Shown here in pieces: positions 11,668 to 24,934 of a stretch of DNA of 64,000 nt; position 1 is the stretch's first letter, and the number at the start of each line of letters is the position of its first letter. Under the pieces are notes generated by a model, which worked only from the letters and a program-made list of their open reading frames with translations, did no database searches and was not told the origin of the DNA. Source of the DNA: Siphonodentalium dalli (Eukaryota; Mollusca; Scaphopoda; Gadilida; Siphonodentaliidae); NCBI GenBank assembly GCA_032622095.1, contig CP136068.1, positions 59,668,025 to 59,732,024 of the forward strand, given 5' to 3'. The position numbers and the translations under genes were made by a program.

Positions 11668-12083
11668 TTAAAAGTGTTGAATAATAATTCATTATTTCCA
11701 TTTGCCTTTTACTTTATTCGCCTTGGCATTACAAGGCCAAGAACCAAGGCTCAACATAAGCTGTCTGACATTTGCAGAATGAGGTCCCAAGACGGTGAAT
11801 TGAGTTATGCTACCCCGCACAGCGGGCTAGCCCCACTAAATTCACCCTCTGGCGACATCATTCTGTTCAAATATGGAGAGCTATCTTCAGAATGAAGTCC
11901 CCTGGGGTGAATTTGGTGATGCTAACCCGCTATGCGCTGTAGCATCACTAAATTCACCCACTGGGGACCTCATTCTGCAAATGTCAGACATCTTATTTTG
12001 AGCCTTGGTTCTTGGCCTTGTAATGCCAAGGTGAATAAAGTAAAAGGCAAAAGGAAATAATACATTATTATTTAACAATTTTA
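11668..12083. repeat. 416-bp nested palindrome
   Basis: The arms are ~200 bp: GAATAATAATTCATTATTTCC...TTTGCCTTTTACTTTATTCNCC...TTGGCATTACAAGGCCAAGA...TCTGACATTTGCAGAATGAG, then the same sequence inverted. Inside each arm is a smaller palindrome, GAGGTCCC(C/A)AG...GGTGAATT...AATTCACCC...GGGGACCTC, so the structure is two-level. The inner palindrome is the same motif used several times in every unit of the following array. Confidence 0.85.
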
Positions 12084-12447
12084 ACAAAGTAACAATGCAT
12101 AATTGAGGTAGTCCAGGTGCGAAATTTGTGAAAATATGTTTTGGCACATGATTTCGACTGATATATTCTATATGAGCTAAATGTTTGAAGACTAGATTAT
12201 AGTTAAACTTAGATAGAATATTAACTAATATTTAACCGTAAAGCTGTTAAATAGAAGCTTAGTTTTTCCAAACATTTAAATATAAAACTTTTGGAATGTC
12301 TGACTTAGACTTTTCGTGACTGAATATGAATGTATTTAAATTTAACATATTTACAAAATTGACGAGAGCATAAATAACGTCAAGAAATATACATCTGGAA
12401 AAAAGTAAAGCACCGCCTGATATTTTGGCCATTCCACGTGCGCCACC
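12084..12447. other. AT-rich spacer; no gene seen
   Basis: No repeat or coding feature recognised between the nested palindrome and the first array unit. Confidence 0.4.
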
Positions 12448-13424
12448 CTAAAAATGTTGGAGTATACACCAGAACATGTTATAGTTTTCGGAAAGACGGC
12501 ATCTATCCCGATCCAAAAAGACAATTATCCTGACTTTGTCGGTAATTAAATTGGTATATTGTAAGATATTAAATTATTGACAAAATTTGAGGTAAATTTA
12601 AGTAGGACGGATAATGGCCGACTAGAAACATTTGGGCGCATAAATTGTTGCTAGAAATGACAGTCAATTATCCGAGAACCTTTAATATGAAAAAATCAGG
12701 CTGACGAGAACGTCCCCAGTCCTTAAGCAGTGTGTTTCTATTTTTAGAAAATTATGCCGCCAGTCGTTATAAGTGCTGAAACACACACTACAGGGACCTT
12801 AAATATGAAAAATTCGGGCCGACTAGAACGTTCCCAGTCGTTAAGGGGTGTGTTTCTGTCTTTAGAAAATTATGTCCCTAGTCGTAATACGTGCTGAAAG
12901 ACACACCACAAGGACCTTAAATATGAAAAATTCAGGCTGACGAGAACGTCCCCAGTCGTTAAACAGTGTGTTTCTATTTTTTAGAAAATTATGTCCCCAG
13001 TCGTAATACGTGCTGAAACACACACTACAAGGAACTTAAATATTAAAATATTCAGGCTGACGAGAACGTCCCTAGTCCTTAAACAGTGTGTTTCTATTTT
13101 TAGAAAATGGTGTCCCCAGTCGTAATCAGTGCTGAAACACACACTGCAAAGTACCTTAAAGAGACACAAACAATATAAACATAAAGTCGACCTCTGAATA
13201 ACACCACGATACATCAAATGCGATCATCAAACTTATTTTGTGGCCTGCCGAGAACCTATGCCATATTTTTAGTCTCTAACCAAAACCAGTTTTTGTTTTA
13301 GATTCATCTTAAAACAGTTATATAAGGGATAGTTAATGGGATGAACAAATGTATATATGAGCTATCTATAGAATTTCAAACTACACCTTTTCTAATTGGT
13401 GGTTGTACCTAATCAGACCACAAA

Positions 13425-13760
13425 ATAAGGTGCCTGACATTTTCAGAATTATGTCCCCAGAGGGTGAATTTAGTTTGCTACCCCGCATATCTGGCTACTG
13501 GCTAGCCTCACTAAATTCACTCTATAGGTGCCTCATTCTGATTATAGTGTTCCAATTTATGAATAGAATTAGGTCCCCAGAGGATGAATTTCGTGATGCT
13601 TTTAGCTGGCTAGCCTCACTAAATTCAGCCTCTGGGGACCTCATTCTGATTATAGTGTTCAATGGCTGAATGAGGTCCCCAGAAGATGAGTTTCGTGAGA
13701 CTAGCCCACTATGTGAGATAGCATCAGTAAATTCAACATCTGGCGACCTCATTCATAGAT
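13425..13760. repeat. Triple palindrome block (example, unit 1)
   Basis: Three consecutive fold-back motifs, each pairing GA(A/G)GGTCCCCAGAGG.TGAATTT-like sequence with AAATTCA.CCTCTGGGGACCTCATT. They are separated by 'CTGATTATAGTGTTCAATG' spacers. The block recurs at the same place in all nine units and is homologous to the inner palindrome at 11776-11975. Confidence 0.8.
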
Positions 13761-13872
13761 CAGTGACACATTATCTTCATAAGTAAGTCATGTAATCAAC
13801 ATATGATTACATATAACCTACGCATTTACCATACTACACATATATTGGTAAACTATATAGCCTTAAAACTGA

Positions 13873-13941
13873 TTTAAATTCGCGCAGTATTTCAATTCGC
13901 GCACCAAGGGGTGCGCGAATCTAGTACTGCGCCAATTTAAA
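13873..13941. repeat. CG-rich 69-bp hairpin (example, unit 1)
   Basis: TTTAAATTCGCGCAGTA...ATTCGCGCACC, an AAGG loop, then GGTGCGCGAAT...TACTGCGCCAATTTAAA. The inner 11 bp pair perfectly. In units 2-6 the right arm reads ATGCACGAAT and CTGCGTC, that is CG-to-CA/TG changes; the units after 24350 keep the CG form. Confidence 0.8.
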
Positions 13942-14445
13942 TACGAGTAAGGTATACCAAATGAGCACATGACTTAATTATAATTGTCTCGCTTGAGCAT
14001 TTTAATTATGAAATTATACATCAAAAGCATTAAATAACAAATTAAATGTACCATTATAAAGATCACACACATCATTAGAATGAGATTTGTCTTGTCAATT
14101 TCACTCCGCATGCGATACAAACAAATTGACCTCGATAATCCACGTGTTGTTTGATCACAGACTGTCATGGAGGAGTGAGCCCAAAGCGATGTTTTCTTAT
14201 CGCTTCGGCGTTTTCTTCTGGCAATGTTCTACAAACTATGCATCTATGATATATAGAGTACTTTCACACGGGGAATACATATATATTCGATCAATATTTT
14301 GTCAGATTCTGTAATTAATGGCGGTAATTGTCATGTGGAGGGAGAAAAATAATTGTGGATGGGTGGAGCGCGATGAAATCTCACCTTCGGGTATGATATT
14401 TGAGCCAGACACTCGGCAAGCCACGCTGGTCTAAAAATGGTGGAA

Positions 14446-16159
14446 TATACACCAGAACATGTTATAGTTTCGGAAAGAGGGTATCTATCGCGATCCAAAA
14501 GACAATTATCCTGACTTTGCCGATAATTAAATTGGTATATTGTAAGATGTTAAATTATTGACAAAATTTGAGGTAAATTTAAGTAGGACGGATAATGGTG
14601 CTCCAAGCCGAACAGAAATATTTGGGCGCATAAATTGTTGCCAGAAATGACAGTCAATTATCCAAGAACCTTAAAAAAAAAAAAGCCGACCAGAACGTCC
14701 CCATTCGTTAACGTGTCTGTATCTATTTTTAGAAAATTATGTCCCCTTAAATATGAAAAAATTCAGGCTGACGAGAACGTCCCTAGTCCTTAAACAGTGT
14801 GTTTCTATTTTTAGAAAATGGTGTCCCCAGTCGTAATCAGTGCTGAAACACACAATGCAAAGTACCTTAAAGGGACACAAACAATATAAACATAAAGTCG
14901 ACCTCTAAATAACACCACGATACATCAAATGCGATCATCAAACTTATGTTGTGGCCTGCCGAGAACCTATGCCATATTTTTAGTCTCTAACCAAAACCAG
15001 TTTTTGTTTTAGATTCATCTTAAACAGTTATATAAGGGATAGTTAATGGGATGAACAAATGTATGAGCTATCCATAGAATTTCGAACTACACCTTTTCTA
15101 ATTGGTGGTTGTACCTAATCAGACCTCAAAATAAGGTGCCTGACATTTTCAGAATTATGTCTCCAGAGGGTGAATTTAGTTTGCTACCCCGCATATCTGG
15201 CTACTGGCTAGCCTCACTAAATTCACCCTATAGGTGCCTCATTCTGATTATAGTGTTCCAATGTATGAATAGAATGAGGTCGCCAGAGGATGAAGTTCGT
15301 GATGCTATTAGCTGGCTAGCCTCACTAAATTCAGCCTCTGGGGACCTCATTCTGATTATAGTGTCCAATGGCTGAATGAGGTCCCCAGAAGGTGAGTTTC
15401 GTGGGACTAGCCCACTATGTGAGATAGCATCAGTAAATTCAACCTCTGTCGACCTCATTCATAGATCAGTGACACATTATCTTCATAAGTAAGTCATGTA
15501 ATCAACATATGATTACATATAACCTACGCATTTACCATACTACACATATATTGGTAAACTATATAGCCTTAAAACGGATTTAAATTCGCGCAGTATTTAA
15601 ATTCGCGCACCAAGGGGATGCACGAATCTAGTACTGCGTCAATTTAAATACGAGTAAGGTATACCAAATGAGCACATGACTTAATTATAATTGTCTCGCT
15701 TGAGCATTTTAATTATGAAATTATACATCAAAAGCATTAAATAACAAATTAAATGTACCATTATAAAGATCACACACATCATTAGAATGAGATTCGTCTT
15801 GTCAATTTCACTCCGCATGCGATACAAACAAATTGACCTCGATAATGCGCGTGTTGTTTGGTCACAGACTGTCATGGAGGAGTGAGCCCAAAACGATGTT
15901 TCCTTATCGCTTCGGCGTTTTCTTCTGGCAATGTTCTACAAACTATGCATCTATGATATATAGAGTACTTTCACACGGGGAATACATATATATTCGATCA
16001 ATATGTTGTCAGATTCTGTAATTAATGGCGGTAATTGTCATGTGGAGGGAGAAAAATAATTGTGGATGGGTGGATGGTGTGGTGCGGTGAAATCTCACCT
16101 TCGGGTATGATATTTGAGCCAGACACTCGGCAAGCCACGCTGGCCTAAAAATGGTGGAA
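14446..16159. repeat. Array unit 2
   Basis: Shorter (1714 bp), with a collapsed subrepeat block around 14660-14880 where a poly-A run replaces part of one subrepeat. The palindrome block is close to type A (GATGAAGTTCGTGATGCTAT). Confidence 0.85.
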
Positions 16160-17916
16160 TATACACCAGACCATGTTATAGTTTCGGAAAGATGGTATCT
16201 ATCGCGATTCAAAAAGACAATTATCCTGACTTTGCCGATAATTAAATTGGTATATTGTAAGATATTAAATTATTGACAAAATTTGAGGTAAATTTAAGTA
16301 GGACGGATAATGGTGCTCCAAGCCGAACAGAAATATTTGGGCGCATAAATTGTTGCCAGAAATGACAGTCAATTATCCAAGAACCTTAAATATGAAAAAT
16401 TCGGGCCGACTATAACGTCCCCATTCGTTAACGTGTGTGTATCTATTTATAGAAAATTATGTCCCCAGTCGTAATAAGTGCTGAAAGACACACTACAATG
16501 ACCTTAAATATGAAAAATTCAGGCTGACGAGAACGTCCCCAATCGTTAAACAGTGTGTTTCTATTTTTAGAAAATGGTGTCCCCAGTCGTAATCAGTGCT
16601 GAAACACACACTGCAAAGTACCTTAAAGGGACACAAACGATATAAACATAAAGTCGACCTCTAAATAACACCACGATACATCAAATGCGATCATCAAACT
16701 TATTTTGTGGCCTGCCGAGAACCTATGCCATATTTTTAGTCTCTAACCAAAACCAGTTTTTGTTTTAGATTCATCTTAAAACAGTTAAATAAGGGGTAGT
16801 TAATGGGATGAACAAATGTATGAGCTATCTATATAATTTCAAACTACACCTTTTCTAATTGGTGGTTGTACCTAATCAGACCTCAAAATAAGGTGCCTGA
16901 CATTTTCAGAATTATGTCTCCAGAGGGTGAATTTAGTTTGCTACCCCGCATATCTGGCTACTGGCTAGCCTCACTAAATTCACCCTATAGGTGCCTCATT
17001 CTGATTATAGTGTTCCAATGTATGAATAGAATGAGGTCGCCAGAGGATGAAGTTCGTGATGCTATTAGCTGGCTAGCCTCACTAAATTCAGCCTCTGGGG
17101 ACCTCATTCTGATTATAGTGTCCAATGGCTGAATGAGGTCCCCAGAAGGTGAGTTTCGTGGGACTAGCCCACTATGTGAGATAGCATCAGTAAATTCAAC
17201 CTCTGGCGACCTCATTCATAGATCAGTGACACATTATCTTCATAAGTAAGTCATGTAATCAACATATGATTACATATAACCTACGCATTTACCATACTAC
17301 ACATATATTGGTAAACTATATAGCCTTAAAACGGATTTAAATTCGCGCAGTATTTCAATTCGCGCACCAAGGGGATGCACGAATCTAGTACTGCGTCAAT
17401 TTAAATACGAGTAAGGTATACCAAATGAGCACATGACTTAATTATAATTGTCTCGCTTGAGCATTTTAATTATGAAATTATACATCAAAAGCATTAAATA
17501 ACAAATTAAATGTACCATTATAAAGATCACACACATCATTAGAATGAGATTCGTCTTGTCAATTTCACTCCGCATGCGATACAAACAAATTGACCTCGAT
17601 AATGCGCGTGTTGTTTGGTCACAGACTGTCATGGAGGAGTGAGCCCAAAACGATGTTTCCTTATCGCTTCGGCGTTTTCTTCTGGCAATGTTCTACAAAC
17701 TATGCATCTATGATATATAGAGTACTTTCACACGGGGAATACATATATATTCGATCAATATGTTGTCAGATTCTGTAATTAATGGCGGTAATTGTCATGT
17801 GGAGGGAGAAAAATAATTGTGGATGGGTGGATGGTGTGGTGCGGTGAAATCTCACCTTCGGGTATGATATTTGAGCCAGACACTCGGCAAGCCACGCTGG
17901 CCTAAAAATGGTGGAA
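16160..17916. repeat. Array unit 3 (type A)
   Basis: 1757 bp with two subrepeats. Type A is marked by GTCTCCAGAGGGTGAA in the first palindrome and GATGAAGTTCGTGATGCTAT in the second. Confidence 0.9.
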
Positions 17917-19674
17917 TATACACCAGACCATGTTATAGTTTCGGAAAGATGGTATCTATCGCGATTCAAAAAGACAATTATCCTGACTTTGCCGATAATT
18001 AAATTGGTATATTGTAAGATATTAAATTATTGACAAAATTTGAGGTAAATTTAAGTAGGACGGATAATGGTGCTCCAAGCCGAACAGAAATATTTGGGCG
18101 CATAAATTGTTGCCAGAAATGACAGTCAATTATCCAAGAACCTTAAATATGAAAAATTCGGGCCGACTATAACGTCCCCATTCGTTAACGTGTGTGTATC
18201 TATTTATAGAAAATTATGTCCCCAGTCGTAATAAGTGCTGAAAGACACACTACAATGACCTTAAATATGAAAAATTCAGGCTGACGAGAACGTCCCCAAT
18301 CGTTAAACAGTGTGTTTCTATTTTTAGAAAATGGTGTCCCCAGTCGTAATCAGTGCTGAAACACACACTGCAAAGTACCTTAAAGGGACACAAACGATAT
18401 AAACATAAAGTCGACCTCTAAATAACACCACGATACATCAAATGCGATCATCAAACTTATTTTGTGGCCTGCCGAGAACCTATGCCATATTTTTAGTCTC
18501 TAACCAAAACCAGTTTTTGTTTTAGATTCATCTTAAAACAGTTAAATAAGGGGTAGTTAATGGGATGAACAAATGTATGAGCTATCTATATAATTTCAAA
18601 CTACACCTTTTCTAATTGGTGGTTGTACCTAATCAGACCTCAAAATAAGGTGCCTGACATTTTCAGAATTATGTCCCCAGAGGATGAATTTAGTTTGCTA
18701 CCCCGCATATCTGGCTACTGGCTAGCCTCACTAAATTCACCCTATAGGTGCCTCATTCTGATTATAGTGTTCCAATGTATGAATAGAATGAGGTCGCCAG
18801 AGGATGAATTTCGTGATGCTTTTAGCTGGCTAACCTCACTATATTCAGCCTCTGGGGGACCTCATTCTGATTATAGTGTTCAATGGCTGAATGAGGTCCC
18901 CAGAAGGTGAGTTTCGTGAGACTAGCCCACTATGTGAGATAGCATCAGTAAATTAAACCTCTGGCGACCTCATTCATAGATCAGTGACACATTAACTTCA
19001 TAAGTAAGTCATGTAATCAACATATGATTACATATAACCTACGCATTTACCATACTACACATATATTGGTAAACTATATAGCCTTAAAACGGATTTAAAT
19101 TCGCGCAGTATTTCAATTCGCGCACCAAGGGGATGCACGAATCTAGTACTGCGTCAATTTAAATACGAGTAAGGTATACCAAATGAGCACATGACTTAAT
19201 TATAATTGTCTCGCTTGAGCATTTTAATTATGAAATTATACATCAAAAGCATTAAATAACAAATTAAATGTACCATTATAAAGATCACACACATCATTAG
19301 AATGAGATTCGTCTTGTCAATTTCACTCCGCATGCGATACAAACAAATTGACCTCGATAATGCGCGTGTTGTTTGGTCACAGACTGTCATGGAGGAGTGA
19401 GCCCAAAACGATGTTTCCTTATCGCTTCGGCGTTTTCTTCTGGCAATGTTCTACAAACTATGCATCTATGATATATAGAGTACTTTCACACGGGGAATAC
19501 ATATATATTCGATCAATATGTTGTCAGATTCTGTAATTAATGGCGGTAATTGTCATGTGGAGGGAGAAAAATAATTGTGGATGGGTGGATGGTGTGGTGC
19601 GGTGAAATCTCACCTTCGGGTATGATATTTGAGCCAGACACTCGGCAAGCCACGCTGGCCTAAAAATGGTGGAA
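17917..19674. repeat. Array unit 4 (type B)
   Basis: 1758 bp. Type B is marked by GTCCCCAGAGGATGAA, GATGAATTTCGTGATGCTTT, CTAACCTCACTATATTCAG and a one-base-longer G run (CTGGGGGACC). The rest is practically identical to unit 3. Confidence 0.9.
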
Positions 19675-21431
19675 TATACACCAGACCATGTTATAGTTTC
19701 GGAAAGATGGTATCTATCGCGATTCAAAAAGACAATTATCCTGACTTTGCCGATAATTAAATTGGTATATTGTAAGATATTAAATTATTGACAAAATTTG
19801 AGGTAAATTTAAGTAGGACGGATAATGGTGCTCCAAGCCGAACAGAAATATTTGGGCGCATAAATTGTTGCCAGAAATGACAGTCAATTATCCAAGAACC
19901 TTAAATATGAAAAATTCGGGCCGACTATAACGTCCCCATTCGTTAACGTGTGTGTATCTATTTATAGAAAATTATGTCCCCAGTCGTAATAAGTGCTGAA
20001 AGACACACTACAATGACCTTAAATATGAAAAATTCAGGCTGACGAGAACGTCCCCAATCGTTAAACAGTGTGTTTCTATTTTTAGAAAATGGTGTCCCCA
20101 GTCGTAATCAGTGCTGAAACACACACTGCAAAGTACCTTAAAGGGACACAAACGATATAAACATAAAGTCGACCTCTAAATAACACCACGATACATCAAA
20201 TGCGATCATCAAACTTATTTTGTGGCCTGCCGAGAACCTATGCCATATTTTTAGTCTCTAACCAAAACCAGTTTTTGTTTTAGATTCATCTTAAAACAGT
20301 TAAATAAGGGGTAGTTAATGGGATGAACAAATGTATGAGCTATCTATATAATTTCAAACTACACCTTTTCTAATTGGTGGTTGTACCTAATCAGACCTCA
20401 AAATAAGGTGCCTGACATTTTCAGAATTATGTCTCCAGAGGGTGAATTTAGTTTGCTACCCCGCATATCTGGCTACTGGCTAGCCTCACTAAATTCACCC
20501 TATAGGTGCCTCATTCTGATTATAGTGTTCCAATGTATGAATAGAATGAGGTCGCCAGAGGATGAAGTTCGTGATGCTATTAGCTGGCTAGCCTCACTAA
20601 ATTCAGCCTCTGGGGACCTCATTCTGATTATAGTGTCCAATGGCTGAATGAGGTCCCCAGAAGGTGAGTTTCGTGGGACTAGCCCACTATGTGAGATAGC
20701 ATCAGTAAATTCAACCTCTGGCGACCTCATTCATAGATCAGTGACACATTATCTTCATAAGTAAGTCATGTAATCAACATATGATTACATATAACCTACG
20801 CATTTACCATACTACACATATATTGGTAAACTATATAGCCTTAAAACGGATTTAAATTCGCGCAGTATTTCAATTCGCGCACCAAGGGGATGCACGAATC
20901 TAGTACTGCGTCAATTTAAATACGAGTAAGGTATACCAAATGAGCACATGACTTAATTATAATTGTCTCGCTTGAGCATTTTAATTATGAAATTATACAT
21001 CAAAAGCATTAAATAACAAATTAAATGTACCATTATAAAGATCACACACATCATTAGAATGAGATTCGTCTTGTCAATTTCACTCCGCATGCGATACAAA
21101 CAAATTGACCTCGATAATGCGCGTGTTGTTTGGTCACAGACTGTCATGGAGGAGTGAGCCCAAAACGATGTTTCCTTATCGCTTCGGCGTTTTCTTCTGG
21201 CAATGTTCTACAAACTATGCATCTATGATATATAGAGTACTTTCACACGGGGAATACATATATATTCGATCAATATGTTGTCAGATTCTGTAATTAATGG
21301 CGGTAATTGTCATGTGGAGGGAGAAAAATAATTGTGGATGGGTGGATGGTGTGGTGCGGTGAAATCTCACCTTCGGGTATGATATTTGAGCCAGACACTC
21401 GGCAAGCCACGCTGGCCTAAAAATGGTGGAA
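19675..21431. repeat. Array unit 5 (type A)
   Basis: 1757 bp, matching unit 3 wherever compared, including all type A markers. Confidence 0.9.
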
Positions 21432-23189
21432 TATACACCAGACCATGTTATAGTTTCGGAAAGATGGTATCTATCGCGATTCAAAAAGACAATTATCCTG
21501 ACTTTGCCGATAATTAAATTGGTATATTGTAAGATATTAAATTATTGACAAAATTTGAGGTAAATTTAAGTAGGACGGATAATGGTGCTCCAAGCCGAAC
21601 AGAAATATTTGGGCGCATAAATTGTTGCCAGAAATGACAGTCAATTATCCAAGAACCTTAAATATGAAAAATTCGGGCCGACTATAACGTCCCCATTCGT
21701 TAACGTGTGTGTATCTATTTATAGAAAATTATGTCCCCAGTCGTAATAAGTGCTGAAAGACACACTACAATGACCTTAAATATGAAAAATTCAGGCTGAC
21801 GAGAACGTCCCCAATCGTTAAACAGTGTGTTTCTATTTTTAGAAAATGGTGTCCCCAGTCGTAATCAGTGCTGAAACACACACTGCAAAGTACCTTAAAG
21901 GGACACAAACGATATAAACATAAAGTCGACCTCTAAATAACACCACGATACATCAAATGCGATCATCAAACTTATTTTGTGGCCTGCCGAGAACCTATGC
22001 CATATTTTTAGTCTCTAACCAAAACCAGTTTTTGTTTTAGATTCATCTTAAAACAGTTAAATAAGGGGTAGTTAATGGGATGAACAAATGTATGAGCTAT
22101 CTATATAATTTCAAACTACACCTTTTCTAATTGGTGGTTGTACCTAATCAGACCTCAAAATAAGGTGCCTGACATTTTCAGAATTATGTCCCCAGAGGAT
22201 GAATTTAGTTTGCTACCCCGCATATCTGGCTACTGGCTAGCCTCACTAAATTCACCCTATAGGTGCCTCATTCTGATTATAGTGTTCCAATGTATGAATA
22301 GAATGAGGTCGCCAGAGGATGAATTTCGTGATGCTTTTAGCTGGCTAACCTCACTATATTCAGCCTCTGGGGGACCTCATTCTGATTATAGTGTTCAATG
22401 GCTGAATGAGGTCCCCAGAAGGTGAGTTTCGTGAGACTAGCCCACTATGTGAGATAGCATCAGTAAATTAAACCTCTGGCGACCTCATTCATAGATCAGT
22501 GACACATTAACTTCATAAGTAAGTCATGTAATCAACATATGATTACATATAACCTACGCATTTACCATACTACACATATATTGGTAAACTATATAGCCTT
22601 AAAACGGATTTAAATTCGCGCAGTATTTCAATTCGCGCACCAAGGGGATGCACGAATCTAGTACTGCGTCAATTTAAATACGAGTAAGGTATACCAAATG
22701 AGCACATGACTTAATTATAATTGTCTCGCTTGAGCATTTTAATTATGAAATTATACATCAAAAGCATTAAATAACAAATTAAATGTACCATTATAAAGAT
22801 CACACACATCATTAGAATGAGATTCGTCTTGTCAATTTCACTCCGCATGCGATACAAACAAATTGACCTCGATAATGCGCGTGTTGTTTGGTCACAGACT
22901 GTCATGGAGGAGTGAGCCCAAAACGATGTTTCCTTATCGCTTCGGCGTTTTCTTCTGGCAATGTTCTACAAACTATGCATCTATGATATATAGAGTACTT
23001 TCACACGGGGAATACATATATATTCGATCAATATGTTGTCAGATTCTGTAATTAATGGCGGTAATTGTCATGTGGAGGGAGAAAAATAATTGTGGATGGG
23101 TGGATGGTGTGGTGCGGTGAAATCTCACCTTCGGGTATGATATTTGAGCCAGACACTCGGCAAGCCACGCTGGCCTAAAAATGGTGGAA
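21432..23189. repeat. Array unit 6 (type B)
   Basis: 1758 bp, matching unit 4, including the extra G and the type B palindrome markers. Confidence 0.9.
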
Positions 23190-24934
23190 TATACACCAGA
23201 CCATGTTATAGTTTCGGAAAGATGGTATCTATCGCGATTCAAAAAGACAATTATCCTGACTTTGCCGATAATTAAATTGGTATATTGTAAGATATTAAAT
23301 TATTGACAAAATTTGAGGTAAATTTAAGTAGGACGGATAATGGTGCTCCAAGCCGAACAGAAATATTTGGGCGCATAAATTGTTGCCAGAAATGACAGTC
23401 AATTATCCAAGAACCTTAAATATGAAAAATTCGGGCCGACTATAACGTCCCCATTCGTTAACGTGTGTGTATCTATTTATAGAAAATTATGTCCCCAGTC
23501 GTAATAAGTGCTGAAAGACACACTACAATGACCTTAAATATGAAAAATTCAGGCTGACGAGAACGTCCCCAATCGTTAAACAGTGTGTTTCTATTTTTAG
23601 AAAATGGTGTCCCCAGTCGTAATCAGTGCTGAAACACACACTGCAAAGTACCTTAAAGGGACACAAACGATATAAACATAAAGTCGACCTCTAAATAACA
23701 CCACGATACATCAAATGCGATCATCAAACTTATTTTGTGGCCTGCCGAGAACCTATGCCATATTTTTAGTCTCTAACCAAAACCAGTTTTTGTTTTAGAT
23801 TCATCTTAAAACAGTTAAATAAGGGGTAGTTAATGGGATGAACAAATGTATGAGCTATCTATATAATTTCAAACTACACCTTTTCTAATTGGTGGTTGTA
23901 CCTAATCAGACCTCAAAATAAGGTGCCTGACATTTTCAGAATTATGTCCCCAGAGGATGAATTTAGTTTGCTACCCCGCATATCTGGCTACTGGCTAGCC
24001 TCACTAAATTCACCCTATAGGTGCCTCATTCTGATTATAGTGTTCCAATGTATGAATAGAATGAGGTCGCCAGAGGATGAATTTCGTGATGCTTTTAGCT
24101 GGCTAACCTCACTATATTCAGCCTCTGGGGGACCTCATTCTGATTATAGTGTTCAATGGCTGAATGAGGTCCCCAGAAGGTGAGTTTCGTGAGACTAGCC
24201 CACTATGTGAGATAGCATCAGTAAATTAAACCTCTGGCGACCTCATTCATAGATCAGTGACACATTAACTTCATAAGTAAGTCATGTAATCAACATATGA
24301 TTACATATAACCTACGCATTTACCATACTACACATATATTGGTAAATATAGCCTTAAAACGGATTTAAATTCGCGCAGTATTTCAATTCGCGCACCAAGG
24401 GGTGCGCGAATCTAGTACTGCGCCAATTTAAATACGATTAAGGTATACCAAATGAGCACATGACTTAATTATAATTGTCTCGCTTGAGCATTTTATTTAT
24501 GAAATTATACATCAAAAGCATTAAATATCAAATTAAATGTACCATGATAAAGATCACACACATCATTAGAATGAGATTCGTCTTGTCAATTTCACTCCGC
24601 ATGCGATACAAAAAAATTTACCTCGATAATCCACGTGTTGTTTGGTCACAGACTGTCATGGAGGAGTGAGCCCAAACCGATGTTTTATTATCGCTTCGGT
24701 GTTTTCTTCTGGCAATGTTCTACAAACTATGCATCTATGATATATAGAGTACTTTCCCACGGGGAATACATATATATTCGATCAATATTTTGTCAGATTC
24801 TGTAACTAATGGCGATAATTGTCATGTGGAGGGAGAAAAATAATTGTGGAAGCGTGGCGCGGTGAAATCTCACCTTCGGATTTGATATTTGAGCCAGACA
24901 CTCGGCAAGCCACACTGGCCTAAAAATGGTGGAA
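23190..24934. repeat. Array unit 7 (type B, then diverging)
   Basis: Identical in type to unit 6 through about 24340. It then becomes a more diverged version (GGTAAATATAGCC, an intact GGGGTGCGCGAAT hairpin arm, other substitutions). This marks the edge of the recently homogenised core. Confidence 0.85.

Larger units (their letters stand above)
12463..14445. repeat. Array unit 1 (edge unit)
   Basis: The longest intact unit without an insertion, with four 119-bp subrepeats at about 12660-13160. It is more diverged than the central units. It retains the undecayed CG-rich hairpin at 13873-13941 (GGTGCGCGAAT, CTGCGCC). Confidence 0.85.
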
